A program made the position numbers and the translations under genes. A model generated the notes under the pieces. It saw nothing but the letters and a program-made list of their open reading frames with translations, made no database searches and had not been told where the DNA came from. Shown piece after piece: positions 7,473 to 13,130 of a DNA stretch of 13,130 bases. Source of the DNA: an uncultured Prevotellaceae bacterium (GTDB lineage Bacteria; Bacteroidota; Bacteroidia; Bacteroidales; Bacteroidaceae); the NCBI GenBank assembly GCA_946408305.1, contig CAMJRQ010000005.1, positions 1-13,130 of the forward strand. Reading direction: 5' to 3'. Position 1 is the stretch's first letter, and each line of letters starts with the position of its first letter.

Positions 7473-7571
7473 GGAACAACGAATTAAGCGAATTAAGCGA
7501 ATTTCATCTGTTTGATATCCAGAAGAAATTAAATTTGATAAATTCGCTTAATTCGTTGTTCCTCTTTTTTT
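7473..7571 (+). terminator. Long inverted repeat with T-run after the hydrolase gene
   Basis: Arms 7473-7494 and 7541-7562 are perfectly complementary over 22 bp (outer end GGAAC / GTTCC), with a 46-nt loop, followed by seven T residues at 7565-7571. The T-run suits termination of the plus-strand hydrolase transcript; no T-run exists in the opposite direction. The arms consist of 9-bp units (ACGAATTAA, GCGAATTAA, GCGAATTTC from 7479), so a second, shifted pairing of about 16 bp is also possible. The loop is much larger than in an ordinary intrinsic terminator, so this may be a small palindromic element that also serves as a terminator. Confidence 0.6.
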
Positions 7572-7588
7572 ATGTGCTCTCGCGATGT

Positions 7589-8515
7589 TTATTTCACGAA
7601 GTCGGCAGCCAGCAGATAGTTGATGCTCTCCTCGGCGCGCTGGAACTGCTTGCCGCTGTTCACGTCCTCAATCTCCACGAAGAAGTCCTTGTGGCCGTGA
7701 GCGTAGAAGTTCTTGAAGATCTGCTCGAAGTTCATCATGCCCGACTGTCCGAGCACGAGGCGGTCCTTGATGTGGAGCATCTGGATGCGGTCGGCATATT
7801 TGTTGATCCACTCCACGGGGTCCTGTCCGCCCATGACGGCCCAGTAGACGTCGAGCTCGAAGATGACCTTCTGGGGGTCGGTCTCGGAGATGAAGATTTC
7901 CTCAATCTGGCGTCCCTTGCCCGAGCGCACGTCCCAGTTCTGGCCCTTTCCGCCGGCCTCCACGCGGAAGAACTCGCGGTTGTGGTTGTGATAGCCAAAC
8001 TGGATGCCCACTCGCTTCGTCACCTCGCCGGCGGCGTTGAACACCTCGGCCACGCGCTGCGCATCCTCGATGCTTTCGATGTGAGGCAGTCCGGGCTGCA
8101 CCAGATAGGGCACGCCGATGGCGGCATGTTCGTCGGCCACGCGTTTCCAGAAGTCCTTGATCTTCTCGATGTTCGAGGGTCCATACTTCTCGCCGCCCTT
8201 CAGCCCGCTGGGGTTGAGGTGGGCGCTGGTTATCTTGATTCCGGCGTCGTCGGCAATGCGCTTGTATTCGGCCGGGCTGAGGCCCTTGAAGCCAGCCAGT
8301 TCCACGTGGGTGTAGCCCATCTGGCGCAGGCGATTGAAGCTCTCGGCCAGGTTCTGGCCCGTGAGCTCGCCGCCCAGCGTGTAGGTCTGCAGTCCGATGC
8401 GTTTCTTTCCGGGCTTGGCCTTCTTGTTCTTCTTGGCCAATGCCTCCTGAGGCATCAGCGCAGCGCCCAGTGTCAGCACACCGGCGCTCTTCAGAAAATC
8501 TCTTCTGTTAGCCAT
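7589..8515 (-). CDS. Tat-exported sugar phosphate isomerase/epimerase-like protein (xylose isomerase-like TIM barrel)
   Basis: A 308-residue protein of the AP-endonuclease-2/xylose isomerase-like TIM-barrel superfamily. The N-terminus NRRDFLKSAG followed by a hydrophobic stretch is a twin-arginine signal, so it is probably exported folded to the periplasm. Likely metal-site residues along the barrel are E72 (VELAG), H176/H178 (YHNHN), D222 in FELDVYW, H248 in LHIKD, and E281/E283 in VEIED, as expected for this fold. Bacteroidetes encode many such proteins, usually near carbohydrate enzymes; the exact reaction (isomerase, epimerase or keto-sugar hydrolase-type) cannot be told. It follows the TlpA-like gene by 37 bp on the same strand, so they probably form an operon. 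Its stop lies 17 bp from the T-run of the convergent hydrolase's inverted repeat. Confidence 0.87.
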   Translation of the reverse strand: MANRRDFLKSAGVLTLGAALMPQEALAKKNKKAKPGKKRIGLQTYTLGGELTGQNLAESFNRLRQMGYTHVELAGFKGLSPAEYKRIADDAGIKITSAHLNPSGLKGGEKYGPSNIEKIKDFWKRVADEHAAIGVPYLVQPGLPHIESIEDAQRVAEVFNAAGEVTKRVGIQFGYHNHNREFFRVEAGGKGQNWDVRSGKGRQIEEIFISETDPQKVIFELDVYWAVMGGQDPVEWINKYADRIQMLHIKDRLVLGQSGMMNFEQIFKNFYAHGHKDFFVEIEDVNSGKQFQRAEESINYLLAADFVK

Positions 8516-8520
8516 AGTCT

Positions 8521-8555
8521 ATTGTCAGTTGTCTGTTGTCCGTTGTCCGTTGTCA
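8521..8555 (+). repeat. Five tandem heptanucleotides (RTTGTCN)
   Basis: Five consecutive 7-bp units fill the gap between two co-directional minus-strand genes: ATTGTCA, GTTGTCT, GTTGTCC, GTTGTCC, GTTGTCA. The last unit contains the stop codon of the TlpA-like gene (8553-8555). Read on the minus strand the unit is NGACAAY. The copy number sets the distance to the next start codon and may vary between strains. Confidence 0.8.
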
Positions 8556-9578
8556 TTTTCCAAACAGTTCGTCGAGGAGCGTGTAGAAGGCGGGATCCTC
8601 GCCCACGATGGTCTTCACGATTTTGCCTTCGGGGTCGACGATAATCTTGGTGGGGAAGCCCTGAATGCCATACAGGCCGAGCACTGCGCTGTCTTCGGGG
8701 TTATAGACGTGGAGCCAGGGCAGCTCGTGCTCCTTGACGGCTTTCTTCCAGTCCTCGTCCGAGTCGCTGCAGTCGATGCCCAGGATTTCGAACTTGCCCT
8801 GGTACTTCTGGTAATACTCCTTCATCTGGGGGAAGCCCTTGATGCACCATCCGCACCACGAGCCCCAGAAGTCGAGGATGACATACTTGCCGCGCAGCGA
8901 GGAGAGGGCGAACGGCTTGCCATTGATGTCCTGGAGGGTGAAGTCGGGCACTTCGCGTCCCTCGGCCTGCAGGGCCTTGGCCTTAGCCTCTTCCTCTATC
9001 TGGGCCTTGACGGCGGTCACCTGGTTATCGAGATACTCCTTCATGCGTCCGTTCTTCACCTTGTCGGGGATGAGGGCGAGGAAGCTGTCGAGGCTGTCGG
9101 GGGCCACGGCGCCGATGATGCTGAGGAGCTGGGGCACTGCCTCGCTGCCTGAGTGTTCGCGGGCATACTTCATGACGAGCTCCACGACGTTCTCCTGCGT
9201 GGCCTCCTTGAGCATCTTCTGCTGTGCGTCGTACTCCTGATAGAACTTCGAGCCGCCGATGGTGTAGTCGCCCTCCATGTCACCCTCGAGAGTGACCTTC
9301 TCGCCGGGAACGCCCAGCAGGACGATGGCCGACCGCTCGGGGCGCACGATATAGAGCATCTGCACTCCGTCGAGCTTCTTCTGCCAGCTGAAGCGGCCTT
9401 CGCTGACCAGGATAGTGTCGGGGAGGGCATCGTCGTTGGCCGTCTGATAGACGATAATCGTGTCGCCTGTGTTCTGAAGCTGAGCCTCGACGGTGAGCTT
9501 GTTGTTCGTACACGATGCCATGGCCAGAGCCATTGCGGCCAGTGCCATGTGCTTTGCATTAAAGATTGTTTTCTTCAT
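8553..9578 (-). CDS. TlpA/AhpC-type thiol-disulfide oxidoreductase lipoprotein with DUF4369-like N-terminus
   Basis: A 341-residue envelope protein. The N-terminus MKKTIFNAKHMALAAMALAMASC is a lipoprotein signal with the modified cysteine likely C23. Residues ~27-115 (LTVEAQLQNTGDTIIVYQ..LLGVPGEKVTLEGD) resemble the DUF4369 domain common in Bacteroidetes; a helical linker follows. Residues ~207-341 form a thioredoxin fold: VPDFTLQDINGKPFALSSLRGKY, active-site WCGWC (cysteines 242 and 245) and the cis-proline loop GFPT (P309). Such proteins reduce or exchange disulfides in periplasmic proteins; the partner is unknown. It is first in a probable two-gene operon with the Tat-type isomerase-like protein, which has no cysteine in its sequence and so is unlikely to be its substrate. 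Confidence 0.92.
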   Translation of the reverse strand: MKKTIFNAKHMALAAMALAMASCTNNKLTVEAQLQNTGDTIIVYQTANDDALPDTILVSEGRFSWQKKLDGVQMLYIVRPERSAIVLLGVPGEKVTLEGDMEGDYTIGGSKFYQEYDAQQKMLKEATQENVVELVMKYAREHSGSEAVPQLLSIIGAVAPDSLDSFLALIPDKVKNGRMKEYLDNQVTAVKAQIEEEAKAKALQAEGREVPDFTLQDINGKPFALSSLRGKYVILDFWGSWCGWCIKGFPQMKEYYQKYQGKFEILGIDCSDSDEDWKKAVKEHELPWLHVYNPEDSAVLGLYGIQGFPTKIIVDPEGKIVKTIVGEDPAFYTLLDELFGK

Positions 9579-9619
9579 AACGAGATTGATTTTGAGGTAA
9601 AATGATGCATTCTTCTGCG

Positions 9620-9627
9620 CAAAATTA
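9620..9627 (-). promoter_or_regulatory. Candidate -7 box for the TlpA-like operon
   Basis: On the minus strand this reads TAATTTTG, matching TAnnTTTG, 41 bp before the ATG. The best upstream TTTTTG is too close (about 12 bp), so the -33 element is not convincing. Confidence 0.45.
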
Positions 9628-9670
9628 CGTAAAAGATTTCAAAAACAGCCGCCCGCAACGGATAATTGTG

Positions 9671-9678
9671 TAATTTTG
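9671..9678 (+). promoter_or_regulatory. Candidate -7 box for the dipeptidase gene
   Basis: TAATTTTG matches TAnnTTTG and lies 22 bp before the ATG at 9701. No good -33 TTG is seen. The same octamer is used on the opposite strand for the divergent TlpA-like gene. Confidence 0.5.
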
Positions 9679-9700
9679 CACCAAAATTTATTGTGCGCCG

Positions 9701-10372
9701 ATGAAGTCTCTGCTCCCCCTCCTGCTGTTCTTCGCGCTGCCTGCGGGCCTCGCAGCACAGAAGAGTCCCACGGCCCAGGCCATGGAGCGCCTGGGCTATG
9801 TGGACGTGCACGACCAGGATTCCACCATCCAGGTGAGCCTCATGTACGCCCGGCCCGACAATTTCACGGGCCGCCGCCTCTATGCCGACCTGCGCGAGGC
9901 GCTCCTGCACCCGCTGGCGGCCCAGGCCCTCGTGCGTGCCCAGCGGCTGCTGCAGGCCCGGCGGCCCGACCTCGCGCTGAAGGTCTTCGACGCCGCCCGC
10001 CCCATGCACATCCAGCAGCAGATGTGGGACACGGTGAAAGGCACCGCGCAGCAGAACTACGTGAGCAACCCGCGCAACGGCGGCGGGCTCCACAACTATG
10101 GCATGGCCGTAGACATCAGCCTCTGCCTGGCTGCCACGGGCGACACGCTCGACATGGGCACCGTCGTGGACCACCTGGGCCCCGAGGCCCACATCGACCG
10201 CGAGGAGCAGCTCGTCAGCCGCCACACCATCAGCCCCCAGGCGCTCGAGAACCGCCGCCTGCTGCGCCAGGTGATGCAGGAGGCCGGCTTCAAGCCGCTG
10301 CGCTCCGAGTGGTGGCACTTCAACCTCATCTCGCGTCCCGAGGCCCGTGCCCGCTACAAGCCCATTCCCTGA
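9701..10372 (+). CDS. Exported D-Ala-D-Ala dipeptidase, VanX/DdpX-like (peptidase M15D)
   Basis: A 223-residue zinc dipeptidase predicted to cleave free D-alanyl-D-alanine. It starts with a signal peptide (MKSLLPLLLFFALPAGLAAQ), so it acts in the periplasm or is a lipid-free exported protein. VanX-family residues are in place: R100 in DAARP, H131 and D138 in LHNYGMAVD (zinc ligands), and E203 and H206 in SEWWHF (catalytic acid/base and third zinc ligand). MYARPDNFTGRRLY near the N-terminus is also typical. No vanH, vanA or two-component regulator is adjacent, so this is more likely a cell-wall recycling or nutrient enzyme than glycopeptide resistance. It is divergent from the TlpA-like operon across 122 bp. 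GC and codon use match the neighbours. Confidence 0.92.
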   Translation: MKSLLPLLLFFALPAGLAAQKSPTAQAMERLGYVDVHDQDSTIQVSLMYARPDNFTGRRLYADLREALLHPLAAQALVRAQRLLQARRPDLALKVFDAARPMHIQQQMWDTVKGTAQQNYVSNPRNGGGLHNYGMAVDISLCLAATGDTLDMGTVVDHLGPEAHIDREEQLVSRHTISPQALENRRLLRQVMQEAGFKPLRSEWWHFNLISRPEARARYKPIP

Positions 10373-10435
10373 GCGAGGCTGTTTTGTAAGCATTTCGTCA
10401 TCCCAACGCGCTCCGCCCTCTCCTCCACCCCACCC

Positions 10436-10705
10436 CAAAAGCGATGTTTTTCGGTGAGATTTGCTGCGTTTCGCCACTTTTGGCGCTGCGGTGAAAATAC
10501 AACCACTTGATTATCAGCACTCCAAAAATTCGCGTTTTTCCCGTCGACCCGCCGTCCGGACCAAAACGACGGCATTCTCGAGCCAAAGCAACGTGTTCCT
10601 CCAGCCAAAGCAACGTGTTGCTCCAGCCAAAACAACGTGTTGTTTCCGCCCCCGTTGCCTTTCGCGCAAATCTGGAAGAAGCGGAATGTCGGGATTTCGT
10701 CACAA
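10436..10705 (+). repeat. Dispersed intergenic repeat element, copy B
   Basis: Second copy of the element seen at 1819-2110, same orientation, between the dipeptidase gene and the tRNA promoter. It keeps the landmarks CAAAAG, ACTTTT, AACCACTTGATTATCAGC, ACGGCATTCTC, four 22-bp units, and GCAAATCTGGAA..GAATGTCG. After the units it is about 24 bp shorter than copy A, roughly one unit. Ends are approximate. I find no gene in 10373-10751. Confidence 0.8.
10567..10654 (+). repeat. Four 22-bp palindromic units in element copy B
   Basis: Units start at 10567 (CGACGGCATTC, degenerate), 10589 (CAACGTGTTC), 10611 (CAACGTGTTG) and 10633 (CAACGTGTTG), again exactly 22 bp apart. The last extends to AAACAAC-GT-GTTGTTT (10630-10645). 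Spacers are CTCCAGCCAAA-like, unlike copy A, while core and period are the same. Confidence 0.85.
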
Positions 10706-10751
10706 GTCCGCGAAAAAGAAAACAATCCCGAAGGAGAAAACCAAAGTAAAC

Positions 10752-10783
10752 TTTGTTTTTCTGCTCTCCTTTTCGTACCTTTG
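10752..10783 (+). promoter_or_regulatory. Promoter for tRNA-Arg and probably korA
   Basis: TTTG at 10752-10755 and TACCTTTG at 10776-10783 form a -33/-7 pair of Bacteroidetes type with 20 bp between them. Transcription would start about 10 bp before the mature tRNA. I see no separate promoter between the tRNA and korA. Confidence 0.7.
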
Positions 10784-10800
10784 CAGTCGCAAACGAGAGG

Positions 10801-10872
10801 GCCCCTGTAGTTCAATGGATAGAACTGCGGTTTCCTAAACCGTCAATCCGGGTTCGATTCCCGGCGGGGGTA
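10801..10872 (+). tRNA. tRNA-Arg (anticodon CCT)
   Basis: A full cloverleaf can be drawn: acceptor GCCCCTG / CGGGGGT (with G-T wobbles), D-stem GTTC / GAAC, anticodon stem GCGGT / ACCGT around loop TTCCTAA, four-base variable loop, T-stem CCGGG / CCCGG around TTCGATT. Anticodon CCT at loop positions 34-36 reads AGG, hence arginine. Discriminator A; the 3' CCA is not encoded (ACGA follows). This tRNA serves a codon that is rare in GC-rich genes. The mature 3' end is only 29 nt from the korA start. Confidence 0.95.
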
Positions 10873-10901
10873 CGAAACGATATAACTACACAGCAACAAG
10901 A

Positions 10902-12740
10902 ATGGCAGAATCTTTGGAAATTAAGGAACTGGACCAAGTGGTGGTCCGTTTCTCGGGCGACTCCGGCGACGGCATGCAGCTGGCCGGAAACATCTTCTCG
11001 ACGGTTTCCGCCACCGTGGGCAACAGCATCAGCACCTTTCCCGACTACCCCGCCGACATACGTGCCCCGCAAGGCTCGCTGACGGGCGTGAGCGGCTATC
11101 AGGTGCACATCGGGGCCAACCCCGTCTATACGCCGGGCGACCTGTGCGACGTGCTGGTGGCCATGAACGCCGCCGCGCTCAAGACACAGCTGCGCTACGC
11201 CAAGCCCACAGCCACCCTCATCATCGACACCGACGCCTTCGGCGAGAAAGACCTCCAGAAGGCCGAGTTCAAGACCACCGACCCCATCCATGAGCTGGGC
11301 ATCGACCCCGACCGCGTCATCGCCTGCCCCCTGACCACGATGGTCAAGGACTGCCTCGCAGAGACGGGCATGGAGCAGAAGGCCATGCTCAAGTGCCGCA
11401 ACATGTTTGCCGTGGGCCTCGTCTGCTGGCTCTTCAGCCGCGACATCGAGGTGGCCTTCAACTTCCTGCGCGAGAAGTTCGCCAAGAAGCCCGAACTGGC
11501 CGAAGCCAACATACGCGTCATACAGGCCGGATACGACTACGGCCACAACACCCACAGCGCGGCCGCCAACGTCTATCGCATCGAGACGAAGCACAAGCAG
11601 CCCGGCCGATACATGGACATCACCGGCAACAAGGCCACGGCCTACGGCTTCATCGCCGCTGCCGAGAAGGCTGGGCTCAAGCTCTACCTGGGCTCCTACC
11701 CCATCACACCGGCCACCGACGTGCTCCACGAACTCTCGAAGCACAAGAGCCTGGGCGTGACCACCGTGCAGTGCGAGGACGAGATAGCCGGATGCTCGTC
11801 GGCCGTGGGAGCCTCCTTCGCCGGCGCACTGGCCGTGACCAGCACCTCGGGACCCGGCATCTGCCTGAAGAGCGAGGCCATGAACCTGGCCGTCATCATG
11901 GAGCTGCCGCTCGTGGTGCTCGACGTGCAGCGCGGCGGCCCCGCCACCGGACTGCCCACCAAGAGCGAGCAGACCGACCTGCTGCAGGTGCTCTTCGGCC
12001 GCAACGGCGAGAGCCCCATGCCCGTGATGGCCGCCCTGAGCCCCACCGACTGCTTCGACGCTGCCTACGAGGCCTCGAAGATGGCCCTCGAGCACATGAC
12101 GCCCGTGGTGCTGCTCACCGATGCCTACGTGGCCAACGGCTCGGGTGCCTTCCGCCTGCCCGACCTTGCCCAATACCCCGACATCAAGCCGCCCTACGTG
12201 CCCGAAGAGCTGCGCGGCGAATGGACGCCCTACATGCGCACCGAGAACGGCACGCGCTACTGGGCCGTGCCCGGACGCCCCGGCTTCGAACACATTCTGG
12301 GCGGACTGGAGAAGGACGACAAGACCGGAGCCATCAGCACCAACCCCGAGAACCACGACCTCATGACGCGCAAACGCGCTCAGAAGGTGGCCAACATCCC
12401 CGTGCCCGACCTGGAGGTGCTGGGCGACCAGGACGACGCCGAGCTGCTCATCGTGGGCTTCGGCGGCACCTATGGCCACCTGCGCGCAGCCATGGAGGAG
12501 ATGCGTGCCCAGGGCCGCAAGGTGGCCATGGCACAGTTCCGCCACATCAACCCCCTGCCCGCCAACACGGCCCAGGTGCTCCGCCGCTACCCCAAGGTGG
12601 TGGTGGCCGAGCAGAACATGGGCCAGCTGGCTGCCTGGCTGCGCATGAAAGTGGACGGCTTCGTGCCTCACCAATATAACGAGGTGAAAGGCCAGCCCTT
12701 CGTGGTCAGCGAACTGGTGGAAGCGTTCAACCGGATATAG
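10902..12740 (+). CDS. korA: 2-oxoglutarate:ferredoxin oxidoreductase, fused gamma-alpha subunit
   Basis: A 612-residue cytoplasmic subunit that, with a beta subunit carrying thiamine diphosphate and an iron-sulfur cluster, interconverts 2-oxoglutarate plus CoA and succinyl-CoA plus CO2 using ferredoxin. The N-terminal ~190 residues are the gamma domain (VVRFSGDSGDGMQLAGNIF, 14-32). The alpha pyrimidine-binding domain follows from ~215 (GSYPITPATDVLHELS, ~263), with SGPGICLKSEAMNLAVIMELPLVVLDVQRGGPATGLPT central, and the C-terminal domain has LLIVGFGGTYGHLRAAMEEMR. Length and fusion match Bacteroidetes KorA. Pyruvate or 2-oxoisovalerate are alternative substrates but fit less well. The expected next gene, korB, is not directly downstream: a GxxExxY gene begins 45 bp after the stop. 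Confidence 0.93.
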   Translation: MAESLEIKELDQVVVRFSGDSGDGMQLAGNIFSTVSATVGNSISTFPDYPADIRAPQGSLTGVSGYQVHIGANPVYTPGDLCDVLVAMNAAALKTQLRYAKPTATLIIDTDAFGEKDLQKAEFKTTDPIHELGIDPDRVIACPLTTMVKDCLAETGMEQKAMLKCRNMFAVGLVCWLFSRDIEVAFNFLREKFAKKPELAEANIRVIQAGYDYGHNTHSAAANVYRIETKHKQPGRYMDITGNKATAYGFIAAAEKAGLKLYLGSYPITPATDVLHELSKHKSLGVTTVQCEDEIAGCSSAVGASFAGALAVTSTSGPGICLKSEAMNLAVIMELPLVVLDVQRGGPATGLPTKSEQTDLLQVLFGRNGESPMPVMAALSPTDCFDAAYEASKMALEHMTPVVLLTDAYVANGSGAFRLPDLAQYPDIKPPYVPEELRGEWTPYMRTENGTRYWAVPGRPGFEHILGGLEKDDKTGAISTNPENHDLMTRKRAQKVANIPVPDLEVLGDQDDAELLIVGFGGTYGHLRAAMEEMRAQGRKVAMAQFRHINPLPANTAQVLRRYPKVVVAEQNMGQLAAWLRMKVDGFVPHQYNEVKGQPFVVSELVEAFNRI

Positions 12741-12752
12741 AGAAACCGAACA

Positions 12753-12779
12753 GCGAATTAAGCGAATTTAACGAATTAA
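12753..12779 (+). repeat. Three 9-bp tandem repeats before the GxxExxY gene
   Basis: Units GCGAATTAA, GCGAATTTA and ACGAATTAA fill 12753-12779 and end six bases before the GxxExxY ATG. The same units, in the same direction, form the left arm of the inverted repeat at 7473-7562 more than 5 kb away. Confidence 0.8.
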
Positions 12780-12785
12780 GATTCC

Positions 12786-13130
12786 ATGGATACCATCGTG
12801 CTGAAGGACGAGTCGTTCGACATCATCGGAGCTGCCATGCGCGTACATGGTGCCCTGGGATGCGGCTTCTCTGAAAAGGTATACCAAGACGCAATGGAAG
12901 TCGAATTCAGGGAGCAAGGTATTCCCTATGGTAGGGAATGCCATACCCGGGTCGAATATCATGGAATAACCCTGAACACAGATTTCATCCCCGATTTTAT
13001 CTGTTACGACAGTATCATCGTGGAACTGAAAGCCGTAATAGAATTGGATGACTTTCATCGGGCTCAGGCCCTCAACTATGCCAGAGTGGCCAATCTTCCG
13101 CTGGCCGTTCTCATAAACTTCGGCGGGACA
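12786..13130 (+). CDS. GxxExxY protein (PD-(D/E)xK nuclease-like fold), right end cut off
   Basis: The ATG at 12786 opens a frame that stays open to the window edge (115 residues); the family is usually about 120-135 residues, so only a short C-terminal piece is missing. The naming motif is GFSEKVY (G27, E30, Y33). PDF (D70) and VELK (E80, K82) give a PD-(D/E)xK-type nuclease core. These short proteins are multicopy in many Bacteroidetes and their role is not established. By hand count the gene is close to 50% GC, well below korA, and its codon choice is less biased, which fits recent arrival. No start-proximal Shine-Dalgarno is evident; instead 9-bp tandem repeats reach almost to the ATG. 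Confidence 0.88.
   Translation, partial: MDTIVLKDESFDIIGAAMRVHGALGCGFSEKVYQDAMEVEFREQGIPYGRECHTRVEYHGITLNTDFIPDFICYDSIIVELKAVIELDDFHRAQALNYARVANLPLAVLINFGGT

Noticed and set aside
9701..10372. Glycopeptide (vancomycin) resistance determinant
   Set aside because: Only a VanX-like dipeptidase is present, with a signal peptide and no vanH/vanA ligase or vanRS regulators nearby.
10567..10654. Iteron-type replication origin
   Set aside because: Iterons can be 22 bp, but there is no rep gene, the array occurs twice in the window, and the surroundings are housekeeping genes.
10812..12674. Long minus-strand open frame (620 codons) opposite korA and overlapping the tRNA
   Set aside because: Same compositional effect; the product is His/Gly/Val-rich and it would run through the tRNA gene.
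12768..13058. Minus-strand open frame of 96 codons
   Set aside because: It lies wholly opposite the GxxExxY gene, whose motifs are clear on the plus strand.

Overview
The window looks like chromosomal DNA from a fairly GC-rich member of the Bacteroidales, most likely Prevotellaceae. The evidence is several close matches to the Bacteroidetes -7 promoter consensus TAnnTTTG, a lipoprotein with a DUF4369-like N-terminus and a TlpA-type thioredoxin domain, a fused gamma-alpha 2-oxoglutarate:ferredoxin oxidoreductase subunit, a GxxExxY gene, and a large secreted glycoside hydrolase flanked by AraC-type regulators. The assignment rests on sequence recognition only.

Layout: (1) 1-1700, plus strand: the 3' end of ribF (riboflavin kinase/FAD synthetase), translationally coupled to a THUMP-like SAM-dependent methyltransferase. 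(2) 1701-2168: non-coding, mostly filled by copy A of a dispersed repeat carrying four 22-bp palindromic units. (3) 4320-2169, minus strand: two AraC-family regulators overlapping by ATGA, then a small cupin protein. (4) 4321-4511: divergent control region with a minus-strand -7 box, a 21-bp-spaced direct repeat that could be an AraC operator, and a good Bacteroidetes promoter. (5) 4512-7421: secreted glycoside hydrolase (GH106/alpha-L-rhamnosidase-like, tentative) with a C-terminal ConA/LamG-like domain. (6) 7473-7571: long inverted repeat plus T-run. (7) 9578-7589, minus strand: TlpA-like lipoprotein, then a Tat-type sugar phosphate isomerase/epimerase-like protein, separated by a heptanucleotide tandem repeat. 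(8) 9701-10372: exported VanX-like D-Ala-D-Ala dipeptidase. (9) 10373-10775: repeat copy B. (10) 10776-12740: promoter, tRNA-Arg(CCU) and korA, apparently one transcription unit. (11) 12753-13130: 9-bp tandem repeats and a GxxExxY gene of lower GC that runs off the right edge.

Functionally, the centre reads as a small carbohydrate-utilisation locus: the divergent AraC proteins probably sense a sugar-related signal and switch on the hydrolase. The flanks are housekeeping genes (flavin synthesis, RNA modification, tRNA, reductive TCA/2-oxoacid metabolism). The most unusual material is non-coding: two homologous copies of a phased palindromic repeat element, and a second repeat family (9-bp GCGAATTAA units) found both in the inverted repeat after the hydrolase and directly before the GxxExxY gene.
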